From assembly GCF_029873635.1 (NCBI RefSeq), contig NC_080424.1, positions 1,638,501-1,702,500 of the forward strand: a DNA stretch of 64,000 nucleotides. The letters run 5' to 3'. The DNA comes from Malania oleifera. Lineage: Eukaryota > Streptophyta > Magnoliopsida > Santalales > Ximeniaceae. The notes beneath the pieces are model-generated. The model was not told the origin of the DNA and searched no databases. It saw only the letters and a program-made list of their open reading frames with translations. Made by a program: the position numbers and the translations under genes. Each line of letters begins with the position of its first letter. The stretch's first letter is position 1. Of this stretch, positions 47,501 through 56,282 are shown in pieces.

Positions 47501-50500
47501 TGTTCTTCTCTCTCCTTAGAGCAAGAATTCATTGTGATAAATCATATGAAAAAACCATTGAAATACAAATTTACAAACAAAGAGTGATTTTTCAATTGGG
47601 CAAGTAATTCACACACACCCCCAGGAAAATTAGTTTCCACATGCACCATTAACAGATTTATTTGGTTTAATTTTTTAAAATTAAACCGGGGAAGCGGTAG
47701 CTTTGTGCACCGAGATGCCCTTTTTTTATCGTTTTTAAAATTTTAATTTATTATTGTTCATATATGTATGTGTGTGTGTGTGTGTGTGTGTGTATGAAAA
47801 TTTGATGAAAAACTTACAAAATTAGGTTTTTAATAAAAACAGTGAATTTTATGCACTTATACTTGTTACAATACCAAAAAATTATCTAATTGTTTCAAAT
47901 AAAAAATAAGACATGAAGATAGAAAGAGAATACAAACAATAGAGGACAATAAATCCTCAATAAAGAAAACAAAAGAAGAGAGCATTACTGCCCGCCGTCA
48001 AAAAATGACTCAACAAACACTACCTAAGAACACCCCTTCTCAATCCTTTTCCATCAAAGCTAATATAGCACTGCAGATTTGCAAATTCCCATTGTTCCTT
48101 CTTAGCTTTGCTTTTACCGCCACCCAAACTGACTTCTTTCCAGCTCAGCTAACAACAAACCCATTTTATCCAAAAATTGTTGAAAGCGAGACCCAAGGGC
48201 AAGCAAAATGCCACCCTCAGTCTGCTCAATCTTGTTTCTTTCCTTGCCTACTCCATCATTCCCCGAAACAGAAACTCCCTCTAAATCATTCATTGGATAT
48301 GGACGCTTATAGAAAAAACCACCCAATAAATCAGAAGATTCTGATCCAAACCTATTTTCTTCAGGAACCTCATCTATACATAACCCTCCATGACATCAGA
48401 ATCACTATCCAGGCCACTCTCCTCGTCAGTTATTTCACCCCATATCTTCTTCTCCTTAATACCATTTCCCTCAGTAACCATTTTTGTTGAATCTATAATC
48501 AATCCATTTGAAAGCTATGTAAAAACAGCCATCACTACGTGTTTTCAAAAACCTGCATGCCCTTGCTTCTGCACTGATTTGCCTCTCGAGTCTCAACTAA
48601 GTTCCTTTTTCCATGCCCTTCTACCCTTGACAAATATATATCTGTTGTATGACTGACTTTCCTGCAACCAGAGGTTTTGTCACCCCATCCATCCCCGCCT
48701 TAATGTTATTAGAACTTGCACCATCTTGATCTCCAACCTGATCAGCAACAAAATTAACCTCCATCTGCACTTCCCTTCCCTGAAACTTCCATACAACATC
48801 CATCCTCCATAGGAGCACCCTGGAGAACTCATGTCCAAAACATACCCGATGTAGGACAGCAAAAGAAACTTGAGAGAGAGAGATTTATGGGAGAGAATTA
48901 AGAGAAGAAGAGAAGAAAATAAGGAGAGGAGGAGAATTACAGAAGTACAGAGGGAGAGAGAGAAACAGCAAAGCAGAATTACAGAATAGAATTAGAAGAC
49001 AGTAGAGAGTTGGGGGCTAGGAGCTGAATAGAGAAGAAGGAGCCAAGAAGGGAGAGAAAGAAGAGAGGAAGAAGAAAAAGATGCTGATGAAGGAAGGAGA
49101 ATACAGGGAAGGTGAACTCATCTTCCCACATGCACTAACAACTCTTGGCCCACTAGACAATAGCTCATGATGCCCACATGCACTAACAACTCTCGCCAAG
49201 GATGTGCCATAATTTTGTTTCTCCTCCACCTGCACACTTTGCCTGAAACCAGACCTTCTGCACCCATCCTTTCCAAAATGCTCTGCTGCACGAACCTCAA
49301 CTACACTCCCAATCTGCTGTGATATATGCTACACCCTCTCCACTGGTATATTGGGTCCTCACTTTCTGTTGGACAGCTACATGGGGCTGCTAAGATCACA
49401 TAGCGGAGGCAGTCCCATTCTGGACAGACGAATTCCTTGTGTATTAGAAAACTTAATTTGAGGCAGAACACATCTATTGCCATTTATTGCCGGCAAGTGG
49501 GCCAAATCTCCCATAAAAAAACCTGGCTTATTTCACGATAACTGCACCAAATGTACTGTAATATTGAGAATCCCTGGCCCAAGCCACTCCAAACACACTC
49601 AACTCTCGGCCACACATGCAACCACTCCTCCTCCTCACAAACCCTAGCTTCCCCAAAACCTCCTAAACCACCAGCCTCTGAACTACCGGATACTACCTCC
49701 TTCCAGCTTTGGCAGTAATGAATCCTGAAGGCATAGCCACAACTTCTGCTTGTGACTTGCTCGTCTTCTCCTAACACAATCTCCTGCAACACTTACATAT
49801 ACCTTTGCCAACCGCACCCTTTCAGAAGCTCGAGAGTAAGGATCAACCCTTTTCGTTTGATTGTTGTCTCATTTCAGAAAGTCGCCCCTGATTTGATTTA
49901 ATCACCACCAAATATTGCACCCTGTTGAACTTCCTCTAACAAATGATCTGCTCCAATCTCAATAAAACTAAAGAGATACACTTGCATACCCATCTAGCAG
50001 CCAATAAAGCAACCTTTATCCACCAGCTGCAATTCAGTCAAACAAAACCTCCTATCCCAACCTTTTCAGTTGCAAACTGGAAGTTCTTCTTTTCATCTGA
50101 AATGATTTGTGGATGTTGTCCTCCATATCTAGTTTTAAACAAACCTATCAAAGCAAACCAAAAAAACCTCGAGCAGAAAGCATGAACGACGGTGAGTATG
50201 AGAATGAAAGCCATCCAATATACGATAATCTAAAATTTTCAATACATGAATATATGCAGGTATATCCATGTATATACATATGCAAATAATTTAAATTATT
50301 CGCACATGTTATTAGTTAAAATTCTTTTATAAACATCTAAAGCAATATGAAGTCATAAATAAACTAATAAAAGTTATGAAAATCATGAAATAAGATATGA
50401 TGAGGGGTCGTCAAGCAATTGAACCTGATGGTCAATAAATTAATTGCATTTCAATACCTTGGATCTATTTATGCAAGAGAGAAATTGAAGAAGATAATGC

Positions 50501-53393
50501 AAAAGTGCTTCAATCGTGTTTTGCGATCATAGAATAGTAATATCATTAAAATTATAAAGAAAGATTTACGGGCAGCTATTAGACCAGCTAAGCTAGATGC
50601 TTCACAATGTTGGCCAACTAAGAAGCTACATATCCAAAATCTAAGTTGTTGAAATGAGAATGTTAAAGGTGGATGAGTGATAAAACTTCAAAAGATAAAT
50701 TAAGGAATGAATCATATTCATGGTGAGTTGGGCATAGCACTCTTAGAAAATCATACAAGGCAAGGATTAAGATGTTTGGACACATGCAATGTAGGCGTGG
50801 GAACTAACCAACGTTGGTGGTAGTAAAGGATGGGGTTAGACCTAGAATTACTTGGAGTAGATAGTAGCTTGTTTTCTTTGTTTGTTAGACTGTTGTTGCA
50901 GGAAGAAAGGTTATTCTAGTGTAAGATTACTCGATTCTAACTTGAAACAACTTAGTGAAAATTATCTTTGATTCAAAATGGATTTGGAGGTGATTTTGGG
51001 TGCAACATCTAATTTCAACTCCAAAAATGTGATTAACTAACAAAATTGATGAAAGCTAGCCCAAAAACAGTTTTGCATTATGGAGCCATTTTTAGTTGCA
51101 TGTTGTCCATAACAAGTACTAAGAACTTGTGCAACCATCATAATACAATTTCAGTACAGTAGAAATAAAATATTTTCTTTAGATTAGAAAATCCATTTTA
51201 GTGCAACAAATTTAGTTTCAATAGAAAAAGGGATTACAGTGATGCTAGATGATAATTGTTAAGGCTTGATATATATTGCTAGATTACCATTTTACCTAAA
51301 AGCTTCTAAGGCTTGATAAATACTGTTGGCCCACAACCTAATAGCTTAAGCTTTTAGGTAAATTGGTAATCTAACATGATATTAGAGCTAGTTACTAGGA
51401 GCTCCTAGGATCTAGTCTTGTTGCTTATGTTTATTATATGATGTTTAAAAAATTATTATATTCCCTATAGTGGGTATTATCTATCATGTGTTTATCTCTC
51501 CACGTGCTGTCAGCCTGCACATGTGGGGGAGTGTTAAGGCTTGACATATATTGTTGGCCAACAACCTAATAGCTTAAGCTTTTAGTTAAAGTGGTAATCC
51601 ACAAATAATCAACACATGAGGACTAGTGAAATGTTCTCTAGAAAGATGACAGCTTTACTGTACCTGTCGTGGAGAGCGAACAAGACCCCATCTGCAGAAC
51701 GAGAAACATCTACCTCAATGCAGTCGACTTGAGAACGAAGAGCAATAAGATATGCAGCCATCTACAACATTGCATATGATGATAACAAATCACATACGCA
51801 AAATTATATCAAATCACATAATTATCGTCAATGTAGGACTTGCAGAACAAGTTGAGGCCTCAAATAGTTAAATTTGTCATCAATGTCAAAAAACTTGAGA
51901 ACACAAAAATTACAGATTCCTTATGTTATATTTTGTTCACATAATAAAATAGGGTGGGAATTAATTAACTACTATATATGGATATAATAATTTTCAAAAA
52001 ATAAATAATAAATAAATAAGAGCCACTGCCATTAAAAGGAAAATTACCATGTAAAAGTCGGGATTATTCCAACATAGGAATAGGAATTTTCCAATATTTG
52101 GTAAAATAGTTATTCCTTGTGTATTCCATGATAGTTGAAATAAGACCAACTTTTACATGATCATTTTCCTTCAAAAAATGGCACATATTTTTTACTATAT
52201 CCCTTATTTCTTATATAATGGATATTCCATTCCCACCTCATCCCACTCCATGACCCAAACATAGCCTAAAAGTTTTAAACCCACATTATAGAAGTGGGTT
52301 GGGGGGGGAGGGGGGGAGCAACATGAAACTAGTGGTTCATTAAAGGTAGAACTTGGCTAATTTATAACCCAAGCACATAAACAAATTGTGAGATCCAAAT
52401 GCCAAACTGGAATTCAACGGCATTTGACAAACAAGGCCATTGGGGCGCCTACTGTGTTTGGAAATGCTTTGGTTGAATCACCGCCATGAGCACAAACAAG
52501 AGGAGGATTATTCAGCCAACTGCACTTCCTTAAATGCATCTGCACAAACATGGAAAAATATTTCGTGATTGTTATTTCAAAAGGAGGAAAAAGTGATGAG
52601 CATTGGTGCCTATTAAAGTCATTCATTCCAGATATTATCATGGGTCAATGACTTGGTCGAGTTACAGAATTTGTACCTGTTTGGATAACAGAAAGAGCTT
52701 CTCATCCCAATAATGGATTTTCTTGTATGTTGGTAGTAGTTTCAATACGTCCTTATTTTTAGTTCGTATTGTTCTTATCCAGTAGACTTCCTTAGTGGGT
52801 TAGGACTCTTCGGAAATTAGTATAAGGGACGGGGGGTCTCATCCATAAGGGATCTTACATAAGATCAAACTCACTTTCACTGCTATATTAATTTATGACT
52901 TATATGCAATTAGATGTAGATGTAGTTGCTTCCTTGCTTCCTTATCTAAATTTCTACCATTCTCCTTCTTCAAATTTCTATAATTCTCTGTCTAAGTTCT
53001 GCCTAAATTCTCAGTTATCTTTAATTTCTCTACTTCGTCATTGTGCAACCTGGACCCCAGTTGATCCCAAGTTCCACTTTCTCGGTATTTTTACAAAAAA
53101 TTCCAATTTCTATTTTGGGAAAACATTTACTATCAACAATGGCCAATTAAAAATCGTAAGTTGGATTAAATTAGAGATTCATACAAACGAGGAGAGAGAG
53201 AGAGAGAGACCTGATGGAAGCGCTTAAGTCTGAAATGGAAGAAAATGGGAGGGACGAGAGCTATGAAGGCGAGGCTCATTATGAGGAGCTTATACGATCT
53301 TCTATGAGAAGATAAAATCCTTCTCAAGTTGAATCCATCGCGCCACTGCCACACTCCACGCTGTGCATGCAGCTGCTGTTGTCTCCTTCCCAT
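32503..53393 (-). CDS. GDPD4: Glycerophosphodiester phosphodiesterase, GDPD4-like, nine exons over 21 kb
   Basis: Exons on the minus strand: 53393-53211, 52539-52453, 51761-51664, 44168-44108, 41336-41256, 40980-40888, 39438-39349, 33127-33000, 32668-32503. Total 987 nt, 328 residues, GT-AG throughout, in phase. Residues about 36-53 (LLIMSLAFIALVPPIFFH) form a membrane anchor. The GDPD domain follows: VCAHGGDSTKAFPNT, CIEVDVSRSADGVLFALHDR (the metal-binding E-x-D and the His), LQRMSGN, VILDAKVGPPSFEKGLAKDIL, CLVWAKSDNLARDM, GYIVMRDPSTGARSNLLRMKNAGVVGVYHP, and VYAWTVDD, ending with VVTSNP. The enzyme class hydrolyses glycerophosphodiesters to glycerol-3-phosphate and an alcohol. The HRG triad of the family reads HGG here. 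An upstream in-frame ATG at 53414 is possible. Introns 3 and 7 are 7.5 and 6.2 kb, swollen by retroelements. Confidence 0.9.
33551..33729. repeat. 89-bp tandem duplication in GDPD intron 7
   Basis: Two adjacent copies, 33551-33639 and 33640-33728, begin TTAATTG and contain CCTTCAGACAATTAAT and TTTATCCTAGTGATGCACTT, with a handful of differences. They end about 80 bp from the copia 5' LTR. Confidence 0.92.
33814..34079 (+). repeat. Copia 5' LTR
   Basis: Direct repeat partner of 38830-39094. Shared segments include CCCACATTTATTTCCTTATA, GGGCTTGATAGATTATAG and CATTCGGCCATTCACAAAAT. The first two bases are TC instead of TG. Confidence 0.95.
34230..34520 (+). repeat. Imperfect tandem repeats in the copia leader
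   Basis: About three units built from TTTCTGTTGCTGTTTGTGAC, TCGGCAAGCAGGC, and GGTTTGCCACTTATTTCTC recur between the primer-binding site and gag, with the CGGCAAGCAGGC word repeated about four times. The unit length is roughly 100-115 bp with internal variation. Confidence 0.8.
34701..35539 (+). pseudogene. Copia gag remnant with two zinc knuckles
   Basis: Starts ATG at 34701 with FTGNNYSTWAFQFELFIKGKD, a typical copia gag N-terminus, and continues past stops near 34935, 35018 and 35094, plus one near 35310. The nucleocapsid part (35354-35539 frame) has CFLCKEFGHISAHC and CSYCKKGHIIKEC zinc knuckles. The stops fit CAG to TAG, CGA to TGA and CAA to TAA changes. Confidence 0.88.
35690..36673 (+). 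pseudogene. Copia protease and integrase remnant
   Basis: The protease active site reads VDSSASNHTTN near 35728, with the preceding Trp codon changed to TGA. The integrase shows DHRLGHPN, a CTSCKLGKSK zinc-binding segment, FIDDHSRFTW near 36355, ILRTDSGGEYVS and TPQQNGVAKRKN. Thus the DDE triad is still visible but split by stops near 36308, 36349 and 36671. Confidence 0.88.
36730..38622 (+). pseudogene. Copia reverse transcriptase / RNase H remnant
   Basis: The longest open stretch is 36730-38295 (521 codons). It has WRQAMQEEIAPLEANHTW, CKWVYSIKVRSDG, YKARLVALGNNQEYGVDYEETF, QMDVKNAFLHKDL, HSLYGLKQALRTWF, the catalytic YVDDIVIVG (about 37867), YFLGLEVNHS, YGKLVGSLVYLTITRPDISF and VVQQVSQFLQTP. 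A TAG at about 38293 and a frameshift separate it from the RNase H part ([32 protein letters not shown]). RT itself is nearly intact. Confidence 0.92.
38830..39094 (+). repeat. Copia 3' LTR
   Basis: Preceded by the polypurine tract at 38821-38829, ends TTGACA and is followed by the TGCAG target duplicate. See the 5' LTR for shared segments. Confidence 0.95.
39766..40457 (+). mobile_element. Short-LTR (73-bp) TRIM-like element carrying a copia RNase H fragment
   Basis: Terminal direct repeats of 73 bp at 39766-39838 and 40385-40457 start TGTTAAAGCT and end AATCTAACA. The left one is followed at once by the primer-binding site TGGTATCAGAGCTGG (39839-39853). The next ~150 bp matches the interior of the TRIM at 51.3 kb. 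From about 40042 the interior changes to a copia RNase H piece: KQTITATSSNHFEILAIHEAS, then by frameshift VLCEDNAACIAQLRGGYIKG, FFYTQELQKNDDIDVQQI and NLVNLFTNALP, cut directly at the right repeat with no polypurine tract. No clear target duplication is seen. It lies in GDPD intron 6. Confidence 0.75.
41342..41545. repeat. ~109-bp tandem duplication in GDPD intron 4
   Basis: Two adjacent diverged copies share TTTTTCAACAACATA, GCATGTTCC-TAATTGTTCC and CACAGAATTTAA, offset by about 109 bp. They begin a few bases upstream (intron side) of the exon 5 acceptor. Confidence 0.8.
42015..42235 (+). mobile_element. L1-type LINE fragment, sense orientation
   Basis: Frame pieces read NMSIYFFSL-like and FSLSRVPKSIARILERLMRDFLWSGFGEKKRDHL, the segment C-terminal to the RT core in plant L1 elements. 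It sits head-on against the minus-strand LINE at 42430-43400. Confidence 0.7.
42430..43400 (-). mobile_element. L1-type LINE 3' end, antisense orientation
   Basis: On the minus strand: DLNDRELEELSSLFILLEG, DYRVWSLDTLRHVNLSYLTKIDVIFP, AKVPSKMETFVLLVALNSVNTNNLL, then MCLMCGNFSGDVSHLFIHC (zinc-binding motif) and the C-terminus LWAYSAVCFKRFCFQDI. A T/A-rich 3' region reaches about 42430 with a short palindrome around 42521-42547 (GAGAACAAG / CTTGTTCTC). Several frameshifts; dead. It lies in GDPD intron 4. Confidence 0.8.
44615..44641. repeat. (TA)n microsatellite in GDPD intron 3
   Basis: About 11-12 TA units close to exon 4, in AT-rich intron sequence. Confidence 0.9.
44850..46590 (-). mobile_element. 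RTE-clade LINE, copy D (RT to 3' end)
   Basis: Minus strand: RLDTKEGERDIFKFARARERKSKDLGNVK, KEEDIK, MRFICKIRVNKVKFALKRMKNGKAIG (46250-46340), WRKSTLIPIYKNDGDIQNCNNYCGI, DLEKVYDRVPREVLWWVLEK, SPYLFSFVMDQLTKSI, the catalytic site as VDDIVLI (about 45610-45640), EALESRGFRISRNKTEF, MQAEGEIEEDVMHRVKAGWVKW, and a frameshifted HLQRRP-like end. The 3' UTR ends with TAGCCGACCCCACCTAGTGG and GACTTA near 44850-44880. It lies in GDPD intron 3, same orientation as the gene. Confidence 0.9.
46590..46838 (-). mobile_element. L1-type LINE segment wedged between two RTE pieces
   Basis: Minus strand reads ERWKSFFQQLLDKIGLLLFDLEREEVCLDGGKSKTKEQREFANL (split here: SFFQQLLDKIGLLLFDLE and EVCLDGGKSKTKEQREFA). The same segment occurs in the LINE at 48.05-48.40 kb (FNNF/LDKMGLLLAELE). 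It joins directly to the RTE segment RLDTKEGERD on one side and to the RTE segment KCIKSEDD on the other. Confidence 0.7.
46838..47500 (-). mobile_element. RTE-clade LINE 5' segment (endonuclease-RT linker)
   Basis: Minus strand: RRADHLSCKDCKVILGESLSTQHRVLVLDICIKKWKRK in pieces, TRWWNLKGENIIKFKDKLI, SSIKKIAKYILGELRGR, SKESWWWDKDVQKAVK, then by frameshift RLDTKEGEKDVFKLSRAREIKSKDLGNVK. The last segment repeats what begins the neighbouring copy D at 46.48-46.58 kb, so this is a separate RTE fragment rather than a simple upstream continuation. Confidence 0.8.
47768..47796. repeat. (TG)n microsatellite
   Basis: About 12 TG units in GDPD intron 3 between the RTE and LINE pieces. Confidence 0.9.
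48000..50170 (-). mobile_element. Probable L1-type LINE 5' region (ORF1 side), degraded
   Basis: On the minus strand several short frames succeed each other: a Trp/Val-rich segment near 49490-49790, one at 48620-48860 (GREVQMEVNFVADQVGDQ), DEESGLDSDSD-like acidic text near 48380-48440, and LDKMGLLLAELERSQFG near 48130-48180, which is shared with the LINE piece at 46.6-46.8 kb. This arrangement fits the region upstream of the LINE RT, but no strict domain motif could be read. A GA-rich segment (48870-49080) and a direct repeat of CCCACATGCACTAACAACTC (about 49126 and 49171) lie inside. Confidence 0.45.
50400..50870 (+). mobile_element. RTE 3' remnant, strongly decayed
   Basis: Matches to the family are seen at FQYLGSI (about 50450), a CDRR-like segment, TIRP-like AIRPA (about 50570-50590), WMSDKTSKDKLRNE (about 50670-50710), FGHMQCRRG (about 50780-50800) and GVRPRITW (about 50840-50860), each in a different frame. 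It lies in GDPD intron 3, antisense to the gene. Confidence 0.75.
51258..51603 (+). mobile_element. TRIM element (terminal repeats ~73 bp)
   Basis: A left terminal repeat at about 51304-51376 and a right one at 51532-51603 share GGCTTGA-ATA-TGTTGGCC, ACAACCTAATAGCTTAAGCT and GGTAATC. The left one is followed by a mutated primer-binding site TGATATTAGAGCTAG (51377-); the right one is preceded by a polypurine tract GTGGGGGAG and begins TGTTAAGG. The whole is about 300 bp without coding capacity, which fits a terminal-repeat retrotransposon in miniature. An extra half repeat (51258-51302) precedes it: its head TGTTAAGGCTTGATATATAT is joined to an inverted copy of the repeat tail. It ends 61 bp from GDPD exon 3. 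Confidence 0.8.
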
Positions 53394-53483
53394 TTGAGAG
53401 AGAGCGAGACACACACAGGTGTGGGGCGAGGGGCGAAGGCTTCAGCTACAGTGCTAGGCTCGAAGGTAGTTCGTTCTTATAGA

Positions 53484-53504
53484 CCAATAAAACGACGCCG
53501 TTTT
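53484..53504 (-). promoter_or_regulatory. CCAAT word and AAAACGACGCCGTTTT palindrome upstream of GDPD
   Basis: CCAAT at 53484-53488 directly precedes the near-palindrome AAAACGACGCCGTTTT at 53489-53504, about 95 bp upstream of the GDPD start codon. Motifs of this ACGGCGTCGT type are common in plant core promoters. The role here is inferred from position only. Confidence 0.4.
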
Positions 53505-55109
53505 CTTCAATTTCATATATTGCCCAAAATACAATGCACTTAATAAAAATAAGTCCACTAGTTTGAATTTTTACACTCTACATGGATTAAGAGTTTCATA
53601 TGAGAAAGAAAAATGAAAAAAAAAATATAGAAGAACAAAAAGGGATCAATCAAAAAGATAGAAAAGACATGAAAAGTTTTAGTTGTGAATTATAAAAATA
53701 CTATAATAAATGTTGAATAGGTAATTTTTGCACGTCCAATTGTGCCACAAAAACATTTATAGCATCACACCTATTTTTACCTTCTATATCTCTCTCTTTA
53801 TTTTATTTATTCATTTATTTATTTTTAAAATTAAATTAGTGTTTAAGCGTAAGAATTTCAAGATTTAAATAAATTTATATGGATCAGCAATAAGTTCAAT
53901 ATAATTTTATATAATATTTTATTTAAATTCATATAATCCAAATCTAATACTTTAAATCTATGCTCCTAAACGAAATGTAAGAATATTCGCACGACAATAT
54001 ATTTTTTTACTACTCAAAAATGTTCTTTAAAAAAAAATATAGTATATAGGTATAAAATAAGTCAGTACCAATTTCAATTAGTGTGAGCATATAATAGTTG
54101 AAGATTATACCTTAGAACAAAATATCTTTAAAAAATATATTATATACCAATTTTCAAGATTGTGTAGCATATTTTGACAACAATAAAAGGGGTAAATATA
54201 TGGGAAGGGCACAAAGTCAAAAAAGAGAACCAAGATTGAAAAGAAATGAAAGGAGGTGTTTACTCAAGTAGTTGTCAACATATTTGCTACAACAAAATAC
54301 GTTATTATTGCTCATTTAAATATCACAATTTATTTGAATTTGTTCTTATGAGTTCTCAAAAGCACAAACAAGTATTAGTAAACTAACATGACAAACCTTT
54401 TCCTTCTATTCGTCATAATAATTAAGTATTTAATTAGTATATATTAAATATAAGTTAACTATATAATTGCGTTAGCATTAATGAAGGTGGTATAAGTTCA
54501 TTACTAGTTTGTCCTCCTCCAACAAAATTTATATCATTGACCCGATTTGAGAGGAATGGAGATGTGAGAGCAGACGAAAATAGAAACATTAAGAGAAGTA
54601 GGGGGATTGCGCATTTTGTTTTTTTAGTCGCTATATCATATTTTCAAGGTTAACCTAAAAATCATCATAGTCTAAACAGTTAAATTCTTATTTTCAAAAA
54701 AGAAATGCAAAGTTGCATTTGACTTAATCTATTGTTTATAATTAAGGGCAAAAGGCATTCATTTGGCACAGGATTTAGTAAAAAAGTAGAGATTTCTCTT
54801 GACATTTCAAAATTTTCATTAATTTCCTTTGATATTTAAAAAATGTTACAAACTTCTCATGAGATTTACTAAAAAGATACAAACATTTTTTCAAAAGACT
54901 TATTTTTTACAAAATATAAAATAAGATTTGTGTCTTTTTGACAACCACAAGCCTTGGGAGAGATTTCATAAATTCTTGAAATTTCAATGAAGGTCATATC
55001 AATTTTTTAAATATCAACACAGGTCCATGTTTTTTTTTTGACAAAACTCAAGAGAGTTAATGAATTATACCCATTAATTAGAGAACTATACATCAAAAGA
55101 AGAATGCTA
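53505..55109. other. AT-rich intergenic region upstream of GDPD
   Basis: No gene, repeat boundary or known element recognised; base composition is very AT-rich with many short A and T runs. Confidence 0.6.
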
Positions 55110-56282
55110 TGTATAACGACCCGACCCTTTATACGGGCCCAGATTGCTACCACACATACAAAATATCTGTACCTGATAAACATACATAAACAACCCGCCC
55201 TAAACAAGGACATACGGGTGTATCTCATACATAACTGTAAGTCAAATGTTGCAGAAAAACATAAACATCCATAGGGATTCTATTAGACATATACCAGAGT
55301 TCTAACTGTATCTTTAATACATAGGATCCACACTTAAAACATAAACTGTATTACATCCCCAAAAGAAACTAACTAGACTAACAATCCAGTACTAGTACAA
55401 AAACTTACTCCTATCAATCAGATTCTAAGTTCCAAAGTCTCACTAGAAGACTAGGATCGATGCCTTGAAGGACCTAAAACAAAGGTTGTAAGATTGGTTG
55501 GGGTGAGACACTTTTCAGTAAGATGAAAGATATTACAACAGCACGTGATTACATGAGTTTATTTTAGTTAAAACAGTTGCACAATTCCACATTCATATTA
55601 CTGTACCATAGGAGATATACAAATATAATTCAGCATCGTTACAAGCGAGAGTTCCCGATGTTAGGGTAGGGTACAGGCCCATATATTGTACGATCCCTCC
55701 ACACAGTACTCAACCCTGTGACCTTACCCATTTTAGTTTTTAGATCATGTATATGAATATTTAGGACAACGACCAGCTTTGAAATGTCATAATATGTCTA
55801 TTTACCTCGTGACACGGGTTGTGCACTGATAACTTTGACATGCCCTATTCATGCAGGCACTGTCAAGCATCTACTATATAGTCCGACTGCCCCACCTGGT
55901 CCATTATTTCACCAGTGGTCCCAATACTCCTGCAAGCCGACCATCTTTGTACCCACATGGATTCACATGTGTGGTTGCACTCTACTTTACTAGCAACGGA
56001 ACTTAATCTAAAGTATCTTTCAACTCCTTTAGTAACAAGTTGTGGTCTCATTTATCATATATAAAATTTATAATGAAAACATAATAATCTATGCATTTCC
56101 AGTATTTTCGCAATCTCATTAATGAACTAAACAAGCGTTCTTTCTTTCTTTCAAATTGAGGTATCAATCGACACACGTACTCTTGGTTGACCCCTTTTCA
56201 CATATAAAGCTCGGTATTTAATCGGCAACTGTTTTCCACAGTTTCAAATAGTATAATGGAACCTTAGTTCCTATAGTTCATA
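55110..56282 (-). mobile_element. Gypsy-type LTR fragment, interrupted
   Basis: The left edge TGTATAACGACCCGACC is, on the minus strand, an LTR 3' end (GGTCGGGTCGTTATACA). Inside is GGTTGGGGTGAGACACTTTTCAGTAAG (here GGGGTGAGACAC and TTTTCAGTAAG), which recurs as GGATGAGACACCTCTCAGTAA in the neighbouring LTR, so the two are related but diverged. It stops where the next LTR begins at 56283, consistent with nesting. Confidence 0.5.
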
